A stretch of 64,000 bases of DNA from Areca catechu. Taxonomy: Eukaryota > Streptophyta > Magnoliopsida > Arecales > Arecaceae. The stretch spans positions 48,940,949-49,004,948 of the forward strand of contig CM038052.1 of NCBI GenBank assembly GCA_021397845.1. The letters are read 5' to 3'. Each line of letters starts with the position of its first letter. Position 1 is the stretch's first letter. Both the position numbers and the translations under genes were made by a program. The notes under the pieces were generated by a model. It was given only the letters and a program-made list of their open reading frames with translations, was not told the origin of the DNA and did not search any database. Below are positions 9,600-20,454 of this stretch, piece by piece.

Positions 9600-11320
9600 A
9601 GGGTTGCATTCCCTTTCGAAGTGACCGGTGCCAGACCGTACCATTACAGCTCCCCCACCGATGGATCCGTGCCACGTGTCATCAATCGGCAAGGCTGGCA
9701 TTTGGTTTCGACTGCAGTCGCTTTGAATTCTGTGCTCGTAATAACTACTCCTCGGATGTATCCATGTGGCTCCCCCAAATAGGCTGGAGAAATCGCTTCA
9801 CGAAGCACCGATGATAATGGCCATCATTGCACCAGATTCTCGCCTTTTCATGTCAGCATCGCATTTACTCCCTTTGCCCCGAGCATCTCGCACCAACAGG
9901 ACTCAAGAGTGGGGGGAAAATGAGTGGCGGAATGCTAACGTGTAGTCCCTGTCAGGTGCCATGTCAGAGAAAAGCTACCACGATGGACACTTTTCCTCAG
10001 ACTCCTTAGCCGAGCTGAGCTCTCTCAGAATATCAGGGAGGCCCATCGAAACCAAGTTCCATCCTACACCAGGTCGGCTCTTGCAAGACCGAGATGCCTA
10101 GGCCGAAGCCGAGCGATCTCCTTCGCTAGATTGAGCCCCTTCGAGGCCAAGCCCCATGGGTCGGAGTCAAGTCCAGCCCTCCTCTGCCAGGTCGAGCCCC
10201 TCCGAGGCCGAGCCCTCTAGGCTAAAGTCGCGTACTGCCCTCCTCCGCTAGATTGAGCCCCTCCGAGGTTGAGCCCCTTGAGTCAAAGTCAAGCCCAGCC
10301 CTCCTCCGCCAGGTCGAGCCCCTTCGAGGTCGAGCCCTCTGTGCAGGAGTTGAGCCTTTCCCTCCTCCACCAGATTGAGCCCCTTCGAGGCTGAGCCCCC
10401 TGGGCCGGAGTCGAGCCCAGCCCTCCTCAACCAAGTCGAGCACCTCCGAGGCCAAGTCCTCTGTGCAAGAGTCGAGCCTTGCCCTCCTCTGTCAGGTCGC
10501 GCCCCCTCGAAGTCGGGCCCCCTAGGTCGGAATCAAGCCCTGCCTTTCCGGTTCGGCCTCCACCTCAAACAAAGGTGCTGGCACCAAAAGAGCGATGCCG
10601 CCCTCCTTGGACCTCGGTGAACCACCCAAGAACTATAAGGAAGCGCTCTCTAGGCCATAATAACTATCCACAGCTACCACTTGCACCAGGAAAGGAAGAA
10701 GCTTCCTGACCGAGGCACCATGCTCTCCACCAACACCTACACCACCCAAAAGAGGAAGTCAAACAGGAGATTAGGATCCTGAGGGTGGCGGCTCCCTGAT
10801 CGAGGCCCTGCCAAGTTTTTTAAAATGGAGCGACCGGAAGAAATGTCATAGTGCATAGCAGGTTTCCCTATCACGAACCGGGAAAGACATCCCGTCCATG
10901 GCATGAAACACCGTTACATGCACCTGCTGACATAGGGGAGATCCTGAGGTAGGCGTTTAGTAGCCACCTAGACTTAAAAGAGCCAGCAACATCCCCAACA
11001 GGGAGGTAACGGACATACTCCAACACATTCAAGCAGGTAAGGGAATGAGGCCACATAGGAGAACTACCACTGGTTCACCTCGGACCCCACTTTTCCCAGC
11101 ACATCTGCACCCCACTCATACATTATCACTCCTCCTAGCATGGAGTCCACCTCTGGGGCTCGACTAGGAGGATCTATTCTCCTAAATCATCACTAACTTG
11201 ACCGTCGGAGAGCCCCCACTGAAATTCCCGACCTGGGTCTCTAACCCTATTTTGCAGGTCCCGAAGAGCAGGCTGGTCCCAAAGATACAAGGGGCGATCT
11301 GACATCGATAGCAGCTACAG
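9600..11320 (+). repeat. probable Tat LTR (boundaries approximate)
   Basis: Resembles the Tat2 LTR at 58812-60601: both have a GC-rich minisatellite in the middle, then the word ACTTGACCGTCGGAG (here about 11198-11212) in the same place near the 3' end, followed by a TTGCAGGT word. The start near 9604 and the end near 11320 are estimates because no second copy exists in the window. Confidence 0.55.
10130..10550 (+). repeat. tandem repeat in Tat LTR, unit about 60 bp
   Basis: Six to seven copies of a unit containing GAGCCCCTTCGAGG, GAGCCCCCTGGGCCGGAGTC and CCAGCCCTCCTCC. GAGCCCCTTCGAGG at 10377 and its variant at 10437 are 60 bp apart. Minus-strand ORFs here (10222-10455) are repeat artefacts. 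Confidence 0.8.
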
Positions 11321-11447
11321 GCCATGGCGATCTTGGAGACAACAATACTTATTATCAATAGCTCTGATCTTATAGTCAAGTGCTTTGATACTTATTGCAA
11401 ATCTTTTGAGCTTACAATATGAATATACATAAAGATTTTGTTATCAT

Positions 11448-11462
11448 AAAAAAGGAAGAGAT
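11448..11462 (+). other. polypurine tract of the SIRE-like copia element
   Basis: AAAAAAGGAAGAG followed by AT sits immediately before the TGTTGACT start of the 3' LTR, the expected place for plus-strand priming. Confidence 0.75.
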
Positions 11463-12903
11463 TGTTGACTCCTGTCTTGATTTTGATGAAAAATAAAATA
11501 CTTAAATATATTTGAGTACTAACTGTATGTTAAAAGTATGTTTATCAGAACAAGGTACTTATCAAAGTTGCAGTGTGTTGAAAGTTCAAATTGCTTGTCA
11601 TCTTGTTGAAGAAGTCACTTATATTGATAGAATTTCAAGTTATATGGACCTTGGCATATAAGAATGAATGACTTTGAAGGACTCAAATTTTGAATTTGGA
11701 TAAGTTTCAGCAAAGTTTTAGCCGAGTGTCGACTTATGAAGATCAAGTATCGACTCAATGTGTCAACTCACAAAACTCTGAGCTGATACGTAGAAAATAT
11801 TTCAGCCGCCATGCTGAAGTGTCGACTCATGGAAACCAAGTGTCGACTCAAGTGTTGACTCATAATCAGCCAAGTGTTGACTCAAGGCTTGAGACCAAAA
11901 ATGATACAGAACATGCTGATTTTGGAATTTTGTTTAAGTGTCAACTTGTGAAGATGAAGTGTCGACTCAAGTGTCGATGCACCAATACACTCCAAAGAGC
12001 TTCAAAAAACTTTTTTATCTTAAGTGTCAATTCATAATCTAAAATGTCAACTCAAAATATCGACTCATGATCTGAAGTGTCGACACCTGCAGGTCTGAAT
12101 GAACAGTAATGGCTAATTTTTTGAAGTGCAGAACATCTCCAAATTATGCTTAACAATTATTTTTTTCTCTCCAATGGCTATAAATGATTATTTTAGGCTT
12201 GAAAATGTATTTAAAGTCCACCAAATACAAGGGAGATAATTCATTGTAAATCATTCAAATATTTATTGAGTATTCATTACTTTTGAGAGGAGTTAAGCCT
12301 TCAAGCATTCAAGAGCATTCAAGAACCATTCAAGTCTAATTTTCAAGCATTGATTAAGGCTTCAACAACTTGGAGACAAGCTTCCCAACTGTAATCAAGA
12401 GCTTCAAAGAGATATTTGCTTTTATTTTGAAAACTACTTGTATTCTTAAATTATACTTGAATTATTTTGTTGTTCCTAGTTTCAAGTGGATTGAAACTAG
12501 TGTTTGGGTTGTTGGTGGCTTTGTTTGAAAACCAACTAGGTTGTTGGTGAGCCTTGTTTGAAAACCAACTAGGTTTTTGGTTAGTCTTGTGAAAACTAAG
12601 AAGTTTTGATTAGTGAGCCCGGGAAAACTAATCTACTGTAATCAAGAAAGGATTATAGTGAAATACCTAAATGGGCCTTGGAGAGTGGATGAAGATACTT
12701 GGATACACTGAACAACCATAAATTCTTGTGTTTGTGATTGCTTATCTTTCTTTTCTTGTATTTACTTTATTACTTCTGGTGCATACTTTTGTTAATCACA
12801 CAAACTCTTTGCAAACACATTAGCACTTATCTTTAATCTTTGCAAAAAGTTTTAAAACCCAATTCACCCCCCCCCCCTCTTTGGTTGCTTTAGCTGGGCA
12901 ACA
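11463..12903 (+). repeat. 3' LTR of SIRE-like copia element
   Basis: 1441 bp with perfect TGTTG...CAACA termini, followed at once by the AGTTC target duplication. Contains the second GTCGACTCA cluster (11725-12090) and TATAAAT at 12179-12185. Many substitutions and small indels against the 5' LTR indicate an old insertion. Confidence 0.9.
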
Positions 12904-12908
12904 AGTTC

Positions 12909-13153
12909 TATGTCACAATTGAGTCATTTATATGACTAAGCCTAAGAAGTTTGCCCTACTTAACTGAAGTCTTACTGATAAGTTACTTTATCAATTTATT
13001 TCAACTATAGTCAATTACTTAGCAAGCATTCATACACTTTGCTATATGAAGAAAAGTTTTTCTTTCATTGATAAGGAAGAGATTTAAAAAAGTCAAATTG
13101 AAGGTCCAAGAAAGAAAGCAAAATATAAAAAGAAGGTAAAAATCACTAAGTCT
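12909..13153. other. non-coding continuation of the Tat1 spacer
   Basis: AT-rich, no gene seen. It continues the sequence interrupted at 1202 and lies directly beyond the stop of the antisense Tat1 ORF at 13154. Confidence 0.4.
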
Positions 13154-13528
13154 CTACTTCAAAGTAGAAATAGGTTCCTCGAAGCCTCCAATCATAGCCA
13201 TCTCAAGTCCAGGTCTCTTGGCAGCTGGTTCGTCGACCCCCATAGTCTCTTCGTCGGCCCCTGTAGTCTCTTCTTCAGCTGCCCCTTCTCCTTCTTCTTC
13301 TTCCTCTTTCCTAGACATTGCTTTGTCTGCTAGTATATGTCTTAGGTCCAGCTCTATGTAGGCCTGAGTGACTTTATCTTTGTAGTCTTCAAAGCTGATC
13401 ATGTACATGTCTGCTCTATCTTTGATGGCATCCCGTTCGAAGTTGGCCACATCTTATACATCTTGACCCATCGAAAAGTGGTAGACATGGCCTATTCTTG
13501 GACCTCCTTAACCCTCTCATTGGCCAGG
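13154..13528 (-). pseudogene. Tat1 aORF, C-terminal piece (1 of 3)
   Basis: Minus-strand frame (98 codons from 13450, extended with a stop and frameshift to 13528) ending in an acidic tail rich in Glu. FEDYKDKVTQAYIELDL resembles the segment after the coiled coil in Tat aORFs. At 13524-13528 the sequence is cut by element B; on the far side of B, at 19971, the same frame resumes. This places it as the C-terminal end of an aORF whose other pieces are 19971-20454 and 58295-58811. Confidence 0.6.
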
Positions 13529-15112
13529 TGATGGGACAAAGCTCTAACACCAGAAATGATGGGGGACTAACTAGATGCAAAGATGAAATGATGATGCAAG
13601 TGATTTTTAGGGTTTTGTGATTTTTAGGTTTTAATGGTTTTCTTTGGATTCCCGAAAATAAGTAAGAGATGATCTAGGGTTCTACAATAACAAGAACTAT
13701 CAAGAAGCAGGTAGTCCCTAAACAATGATAAAGAGAGGACCCCGGGATTGAGAAATCCCGTAGGACTTAGCTCTCCGATCGAGACCTACTTAGGAGTCAG
13801 GGGACAAATCTCAAAGATCTGAAGCGTCTGATGCAGAGATCGCTCACTTTGGTGGATGCAGCCTGGATGCTCGAGCCGTCAACCTTGCAGAGGCACCGGC
13901 TGGCTGTTCGAAGATCTCGATGGCAAAGGCAACCGTCTCCGTACTCGTGTCACCTGGAGGACTTGCAAGCATTCAAAGAAGATAAAGGTTAAGCTTCAAT
14001 CAGAAGGAAAGCAGTGGAAGAATGAAAGAAAGAGTGGTTGAAGTGATGGTGGAGTTCTTCTTGATTCGAAGTCGGATGATGGAGTTGCGGAAGTGACGGT
14101 AGTATGAGGCCTCACACCTCTCGACGCCCGAAGGCGAAGGCGCTCCCTCACGGAGATCGACATTCCTAGTGAACGAAGGCAACTAGCAAGAGATTGAACT
14201 CAAGAAATATAATTTTTTCATTCATCAAAATTAACCTTACAAAGGAGAGATTAGGTCCTTTAAATGACACCTTAGGACCCTTTTGAATTTCAAATGAAAA
14301 ATTTACAAGAATTCTTGAATGGGTGCCCAAACTTTTGACTTTTCTTCTCTCCTTAGCCGACCAAGAGCTAGCTTGATTGGGCGTGGCATGACGCAAGGCT
14401 TGGAGGAGGGATCTTGGCGCCTTGAACTTGGAAAGAAGCTTCTTTGTTTTGGAAGAAAACATGAAGAGAGGCTTGGAGCAAGGCATGTGTTCTTCTTCCT
14501 TCCTTGGTTGTGCATCCCTTTTTGGTAAAAGCATGACATGGGGAGTGGCAAGTGGAGGCGCCCATGGATCTTGTCCCTTCCTTCCAAAGAGGTTCAAGCA
14601 ATTTGGGAAGAAGACTTGATTAGAGGGCTTGAAGCAAGGGATTTGAATTCCCAACTTCAACTCCCCTTTGACCTTCCCTTTGGCTGACCACCCTTGCTTG
14701 GAAAAGAACTTGATAGGGGGAGGGAAAAAGGGCTAGTGTCAAGTGATCTGTTCCTCCCCTTTGGGCGTCCAAGGATGAAAAGTGTGCTACCCACAAGGCA
14801 AGTTGTCATGGCACCACATAGGATGAAAGGTGGGCCCTAAGCTGACTTGGATTCCTTCCTGACATGGCTCCAAGGAGACTAAGTTTGAAGACCAATTATT
14901 GCATGGACCCATACTTCCAACAGACTCAGACTGGACTCGATTTGTGACTGGACTCAGTACAAGACACAATTTGACCCAATTGGTCAAAGTACAGACTAGA
15001 CATGAGACTTAATTCAAAGTAAAAATAAAATTACAAGTTTGAGACTAGGCTTGAAGCCTTATTACAAGACCCGAAAATTGAAACCCTAACCAGAGGTCCG
15101 GTGCCCACACCA
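13529..15112 (-). repeat. 3' LTR of element B
   Basis: 1584 bp. On the coding strand it starts TGGTGTGGGCACC (at 15112) and ends GTCCCATCA (at 13529). The terminal 28 bases (13529-13556) include a mutated primer-site copy that is also present in the 5' LTR. ORFs such as 14166-14660 inside it are not supported as genes. Confidence 0.85.
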
Positions 15113-15640
15113 ATTCTCTCGGGGTGGGAGGAACTCGACCCTGTCGAGTAAGAGTTAAGTTGGTTTAGGTACTTCTCTAGAAGGTCGGGATCGAGGCGCT
15201 GCAAGTCCTCCAGGATAATCCACGAGTCATCGGACTCAGGTCGGCCTTGCCATCGAACTAAGAAATGTTGATAACCTTTGCCCCGGGTAGTGATAGCTTG
15301 GTCATCCAGGACACGCTTGATCCGCTCTCCTCTCTCAGGTATAATTGGATGTGGACACTCAGGTCTGGGTTCACTCTCAAAAGAAAGGTCAGGCCCAAAT
15401 GGCTCGCTAGGAATGTTTGCTGGTTTCCTGAACTCGACTAAGTCTGAGATATTGAAAGTCGAGCTAATGCCATAATTTGGAGGTAGCTCAAGAATCTAGG
15501 CATTAGGGCCAACTCTCTTTATCACTCTAAAGGGGCCAGCTCCACGAGCATGAAGTTTCTTAACGGTTCCTGGTGGAAATCGTTCAGGCCTAAGCCTATT
15601 CATTACAGAATCCCTTTGATCAAACTCTTTAGCTCATTTC
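15113..15640 (-). pseudogene. element B integrase tail and chromodomain remnant
   Basis: Minus-strand frame from about 15640 to the LTR encodes the end of a Tekay-type pol: LRPERFPPGTVKKLHARGAG, a GPF/Y-like FRVIKRVG, FNISDLVE, and a chromodomain with YQHFLVRWQGRPESDDSW and LDPDLLEKY. One stop interrupts it near 15497. The frame continues through the boundary inverted repeats into the LTR, as in D and F. The upstream part of integrase is absent; at about 15640 the sequence changes to unrelated AT-rich spacer. Confidence 0.8.
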
Positions 15641-15763
15641 TGGGAATCAGCCAAATTATTTTAAAATTATATTTAATGCATAATCCTATCATGATGCAAA
15701 ATGTAGACTTAACTATGCATTCCTATTGAGAAAAAAATTTTATTGGACTCCTAGGGTCTAGAC
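15641..15763. other. spacer in element B
   Basis: AT-rich stretch between the integrase remnant of the Gag-like frame and the chromodomain module; no gene seen. Confidence 0.5.
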
Positions 15764-17344
15764 CTAACTGACTTTTGACTCTCTAGGTTTGACCCTAGTC
15801 TGGTATGTAGAAGAAAAATTATCAAGGATCCCTAACAAATGCCATAAAGTATACCATAAGTAAATGGCAAAAGGGATGGGTTCTAAGGAGTCATGCAGCC
15901 TCATAATTCCAACAAAATGCAACCCCATGGCTCTAGAAATGCGAGAAGGCTCAGGGAAGGGGAGAAAATAGGAGTCGGAGTCTTGAAACAATCTATGAGA
16001 AGCATGAGATAAACCTTGGTTAATCAGGATGACTTTAGAATTTGGACATTGATCGATGGGTGCAAGTTTAGGGCAGGCTAGGTGTTCCTCAAAGACGGTA
16101 ACTGATCAGGTAACTCATCAGGAACTACATCCTCATTTTCTTTCTGAGCTTCAACCATCTCCTGAGGATGTTCTCTTTGGATCAGTTCATTAAGGGCTAA
16201 TTCCTGAACTCCTATGGAAAAGACTGTTGAATCCTCATGTTCATTTACTAGATGTGATTCTGGCTCGGTCATTTCCTTTTCAAATTTTGTAGTGGGTTCA
16301 GGTTCATTTTCCTTTGCTTCCTCAATGACTTCAACCTTGGATTCATCTACATCACACTTCACCATTAGACTTGACTTCCGAGATGTCTTCTTTGGATTCC
16401 TCAATAAGCTCAGGGGTTTCTTCACTTAGATTCTTAGTGGGCTCAATCTTTTCTCCCTGAATTTCTTCAAAAGGTTCCTCTTTCTAGGTTGGTTCATGAG
16501 TCTCTTTAGTAGTAGGTGTTCCCTCAGTAGTCTCGTCCTCTAATTGTTCTTCATATTCATCCACTAAGTGTGCTTCAGCTTCATATATTTCTACTTCAGG
16601 CTTACTGGTGGGTTCACGATTTTCTAAGGGTCCTTCCAAAGTAGCTTCTGCCTGGGTGCTTTCTAGGTCAACCAATCACAGGTCAGCGATATACTCTCCC
16701 TCATTAATGTTACCCTGGTGAACACATGGGGTAGCAGGGGTGGGTCAACTCAGGTCAGATCGGTTTGGACTAGGTCGACTCGGGTAGACCTAATCATACT
16801 CATGGCTAGTTCCTAGGGCTCGGCTAGGGTTCCTAAAGGGTTCAGGTCTATAATAGGTGGGGGCCCTTTGGAAACGCTCACAATACCTCGCAGTATGGTA
16901 AGCCTGCTCTAAATTATTGACCTCTCTAAAAACAAGCTCCCTTTGAAGATCAGGATGTAGGCCAGCCCTAAACCTAGACAGGGTTACAGATTCTGATTCA
17001 TTGACATTATATCGCATGACATACTCATCAAACATTGCGATGTATTCGGCCACACTCCTGCTCCCTTGATGTGGGAATCTTCTGGACTCAGCCTCTAAGG
17101 AGGGATCATGTTGAGGGAAACTCCTAGGATGGGGAAGTGATTTAAACTCCGGTTTAATATGAGGCTTCTGGGTCCTAACTCGAGTTTCTAGTCTTGTTAC
17201 ACTTTGATCAAACTTATCAAGCTTATTGTCCATCTTATCCAATTGTTCCTTGATGGCCTTTAATAGATCTTCTCGGGTGTTGTCCACGGGTTTACTTGGT
17301 TGGGAAGGATGGGGATGATAGGGTACTCCTGATCTAGTGGACAT
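15764..17344 (-). pseudogene. element B Gag-like/dead-integrase frame, decayed
   Basis: Starts at ATG 17344 with MSTRSGVPYHPHPSQP, matching the Gag N-terminus of D and F. A coiled-coil-like segment follows, then only the distal half of the Gag core (VAEYIAMFDEYVMRY, LSRFRAGL, ERFQRAP). Stops break the frame near 16790, 16484 and 16078. Later blocks include the acidic motif VEIYEAEAHLVDEYEEQLED, a Glu-rich region, a relic of the protease/RT linker (DELPDQLPSL), and a C-terminal block with YFLPFPEP, LHDSLEPIPFA and LWYTLWHLLGI that matches C and F. That block corresponds to a piece of integrase core without catalytic residues. No zinc knuckle is recognisable. Confidence 0.7.
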
Positions 17345-17439
17345 GGGTTAAGCACACAAAAAAAGATATCTAAGATCTACTAGACCTAGAATCTCAACCA
17401 ATTGCCTAAGTCAGGGTGGCAAACCAGTCTGTAGTAACT

Positions 17440-17570
17440 CTGTCCTTGGCCAGGTAGGTGTAGGGGAGTGGAGGTCCCTGAATGCCAACCTTAGATACCA
17501 ATCTGGGATTGGCCAGGTAGGCAGACCAACTCACAAGCCCTGAATCACCAAGCCTAGACACCAAGAGCAA
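17440..17570 (-). promoter_or_regulatory. conserved leader motif (element B)
   Basis: The coding-strand leader has CCTGGCCAATCCCAGATTGGTATCTAA (17517-17491), followed by a GGGACCTCCACTCCCC-like block and a second CTGGCC. The same arrangement recurs in the leaders of C, D, F and both copia interiors. Confidence 0.6.
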
Positions 17571-18368
17571 TAACACACACAGGATGGGCTGACGCCAAGA
17601 ATAGACACTTAGTCTTGACTCGACTAGTTGGTGTCCTTAAGCTCTCTAGAGTAAAATTAGTGTCTACTAGATTTTAATTAGAGCTTGGATTCATGATGCA
17701 GGTTAGTGATTTTTGAGCTAGGGACAGGTAATGAAATCCTGACCCTATGTCAAATTGCCACCCTTAAAGTGATTTATGAAAAATGATTGCAAGCAAATGA
17801 TCTAATGAAATGTCTCTAATTATATTTTTTTTTGGGTTTTCTTGATGTATGATAATAGAGTTAAGATGATGGAAATGAAATGATATGACTCTAAATGCAA
17901 GATTAAGCTATATGACAAATGAAAACATAAGAAAATGCAAATTGCTGAAATTCTCAGAACATAACTTGCTCTCAGGTAATATTTCGGCTTGTAGAAATTT
18001 CACAAACTAAAATAAAATCTGAGAAAATTATCAAAAATACTTTGAATTATATGTGATCTATAAAAATAAAAATCACAAAATTTAGAGATTCTTATAGGTA
18101 GTACCACCTAAAACAACAGACCAAGTACGGAAAGGAAAACTGCAGAAATTAAAAGATGAAATCTAAGATGCAAAATCTTTTTGTTCTTTTAAACCTATTC
18201 TTCTTGTATTCTCCTTCAAAGGCCTATCACAATGGCACCCCTACACGCCTTAGGGGATCCCCGTGGAATGGGAGGAGAGGGTCTTGAAACCCGACTTTTC
18301 TCCTAAGACCGGACGGCCTGGTGAAGCACCTAATCCAGGTACTTAAGAAGAGCTAAAGTCCTAACCAT

Positions 18369-18380
18369 GCTCTGATACCA
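18369..18380 (-). other. primer binding site of element B (initiator-Met tRNA)
   Basis: On the coding strand TGGTATCAGAGC lies four bases beyond the CATCA end of the 5' LTR. A second, slightly altered copy (CGTATCAGAGC) lies 28 bp upstream, inside the LTR. Confidence 0.8.
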
Positions 18381-18384
18381 AAAA

Positions 18385-19970
18385 TGATGGGACAAAGCTC
18401 TGATACGAGAAATGATGGGGGACTAACTAGATGCAAAGATGAAATGATGATGCAAGTGATTTTTAGGGTTTTGTGAATTTTAGGTTTTAATGGTTTTCTT
18501 TGGATTCCCGAAATAAGTAAGAGATGATCTAGGGTTCTACAATAACAAGAACTATCAAGAAGCAGGTAGTCCCTAAACAATGATAAAGAGAAGATCCCGG
18601 GATTGAGAAACCCCGTAGGACTTAGCTCTCCGATCAAGACCTACTTAGGAGTCAGGGGGCAAACCTCAAAGATCTGAAGCGCCCGATGCAGAGATCGCTC
18701 ACTTTGGCAGATGCAGCCTGGATGCTCGAGCCGTCAACCCTGCGGAGGCGCCGGCTAGCTATTCGAAGATCTCGATGGCAAAGGCAACCGTCTCCATACT
18801 CGTGTCACCTGGAGGACTTGTGAGCATTCAAAGAAGATAAAGGTTAAGCTTCAATCAGAAGGAAAGCGGTGGAAGAATGAAAGAAAGAGTGGTTGAAGTG
18901 ATGGTGGAGTTCTGCTTGATTCGAAGTCGGATGATGGAGTTGCGGAAGTGACGGTAGTTTGAGGCCTCACACCTCTCGACACCTGAAGGCGAAGGCACTC
19001 CCTCACAAAGATCAACGTTCCTAGTGAATGAAGGCAACTAGCAAGAGATTGAACTCAAGAAATATAATTTTTTCATTCATCAAAATTAACCTTACAAAGG
19101 AGGGGTTAGGTCCTTTAAATAGACACCTTAGGACCCTTTTGAATTTCAAATAAAAAATTTACAAGAATTCTTGAGTGGGTGCCCAAACTTTTGACTTTTC
19201 TTCTCTCCTTGGCCGACCAAGAGCTAGCTTGATTGGGCGTGGCATGATACAAGGCTTGGAGGAGGGATCTTGGCACCTTGAACTTGGAAAGAAGATTCTT
19301 TGTTTTGGAAGAAAACATGAAGAGAGGCTTGGAGAAAGGCATGTGTTCTTCTTCCTTCCTTGGTTGTGCATCCCTTTTTAGTACAAAGCATGACATGGGG
19401 AGTGGCAAGTGGAGGAGCCCATGGATCTTGTCCCTTCCTTCCAAAGAGGTTCAAGCAATTTGGGAAGAAGACTTGATTGGTGGGCTTGAAGCAAGGGATT
19501 TGAATTCCCAACTTCAACTCCCCTTTGACCTTCCCTTTGGCCGACCACCCTTGCTTGGAAAAAAACTTGATAGGGGGAGGGAAAAAGGGCTAGTGTCAAG
19601 TGATGTGTTCCTCCCCTTTGGGCATCCAAGGATGAAAAGTGTGCTGCCCACATGGCAAGTTGTCATGGCGCCACATAGGATGAAAAGGTGGGCCCTAAGC
19701 TGACTTGGATTCCTTCCTGACTTGGCTCCAAGGAGACTAAATTTTAAGACCAATTCTTGCATGGACCCATACTTCCAACATACTCAGACTGGACTCGATT
19801 TGTGACTGGACTCAGTATAGGACATAATTTGACCCAATTGGTCAAAGTACAAACTAGACATGAGACTTAATTCAAAGCAAAAAGAAAATTACAAGTTTGA
19901 GACTAGGCTTGAAGCCTTATTACAAGACCCGAAAATTGAAACCCTAACTAGAGGTCTGGTGCCCACCCCA
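18385..19970 (-). repeat. 5' LTR of element B
   Basis: 1586 bp, coding-strand start TGGGGTGGGCACC at 19970 and end CCCATCA at 18385. Includes the shared TATTTAAAGGACC promoter word (19110-19121) and the U5 extension carrying an extra primer-site copy (18397-18408). Confidence 0.85.
19114..19121 (-). promoter_or_regulatory. TATA-type box TATTTAAA of element B 5' LTR
   Basis: Minus strand TCTATTTAAAGGACC. The word TATTTAAAGGACC also occurs in element C (23076) and the solo LTR (about 3710), suggesting the shared core promoter. Confidence 0.5.
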
Positions 19971-20454
19971 CTAGGTGGATAAGATCTTCAATCTGAGTGA
20001 GCTGAGCTTCTACCTTAGCATTATGCGCTTGCTCCTTGGCGAGTGCTTCATTTTCCTTTACTATTTGAGTCTCCAACTCTCGAATAGTTTCTCCAAAAGA
20101 CTCTTAGAGGGTGGCCAACTCCTTTAATTTGAGCTCCAGCTGCTTGGCCGCATCGTGGAATCTCTGGGAGCTCACCATGGACTCTGCCTCCTTCACCTGA
20201 GAGTGCCAAAAGCCACTGAGCTTGACATATTTGTTGAGGCCTCCACAAAATACTAACATGTCATGAAGGAGCTGTGTGCAGAGAAAAGTGCCAAGATAGT
20301 TGGTCACTAAAAAATGCCACTTGTTGAGAAAAAAAGGAATAAGAAATAAAAAACTTACCCCAAGCATGGTCGAGAAGAAGCCAGGCACTTTGTCATCCAA
20401 GGAATGAGACTTCCACTCCTTGATGTCCCAAGGAAAATCAGCTTCGCTAGCTCC
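19971..20454 (-). pseudogene. Tat1 aORF, middle piece (2 of 3)
   Basis: Minus strand from 20454: motifs SEADFPWDIKEWKSHSLDD, then a charged coiled-coil stretch (FHDAAKQLELKLKELATL, one stop, ELETQIVKENEALAKEQ, AQLTQIEDLI) reaching the element B boundary. The heptad-like charged repeats match exon 3 of the aORF at 6892-7722 in character. Cut at 20455 by the copia array and at 19970 by element B. Confidence 0.6.

Larger units (their letters stand above)
4755..11335 (+). mobile_element. 3' part of a Ty3/gypsy Tat element captured inside the copia element
   Basis: In order: the C-terminal part of a Tat-type integrase (4755-5267), two tandem-repeat arrays, an antisense intron-containing ORF (aORF, 9241 to 6892), and one Tat-type LTR (about 9600-11320). 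This is the known layout of Tat/Retand elements from the end of pol to the 3' LTR. The gag-RT half and the 5' LTR are missing. The left junction at 4754/4755 fuses copia gag to Tat pol. The right boundary is approximate, between the LTR end near 11320 and the copia-like tail at about 11336. Confidence 0.7.
1203..12903 (+). mobile_element. SIRE-like Ty1/copia element with chimeric interior, TSD AGTTC
   Basis: Two direct LTRs (1203-2670 and 11463-12903) enclose this element, and AGTTC lies immediately outside both (1198-1202 and 12904-12908), so it is one complete insertion. The right LTR has perfect TGTTG...CAACA termini; the left one has decayed to TATTG...CAATA. A tRNA-iMet primer site follows the 5' LTR and a purine tract precedes the 3' LTR. 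The interior is not a normal copia polyprotein: a gag stub (2730-4754), interrupted by a solo LTR, joins directly to a Ty3/gypsy Tat fragment (4755-~11335). Only about 120 bp of copia-like sequence remains before the 3' LTR. It cannot be autonomous. Confidence 0.9.
13529..19970 (-). mobile_element. element B: non-autonomous chromovirus-derived LTR element
   Basis: LTRs 13529-15112 (3') and 18385-19970 (5') in direct orientation, coding on the minus strand. Flanks are CCAGG (13524-13528) and CTAGG (19971-19975), a TSD with one mismatch. The 3.3-kb interior has leader, Gag-like frame, integrase remnant and chromodomain end, but no protease, RT or RNase H. Both LTRs include an extra primer-site copy at their U5 end. 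The insertion splits the Tat1 aORF. Numerous differences between the LTRs (by eye a few percent) make it older than D and F. Confidence 0.85.

Noticed and set aside
13154..13450. Possible host gene exon with acidic tail
   Set aside because: The frame continues across element B into a coiled-coil region resembling Tat antisense ORFs, so a transposon origin is more likely.
14166..14660. Minus-strand ORF of 164 codons, with partial twin at 19224-19517
   Set aside because: The twins are the two LTR copies of element B, not a gene pair; the ORF is broken in the second copy.
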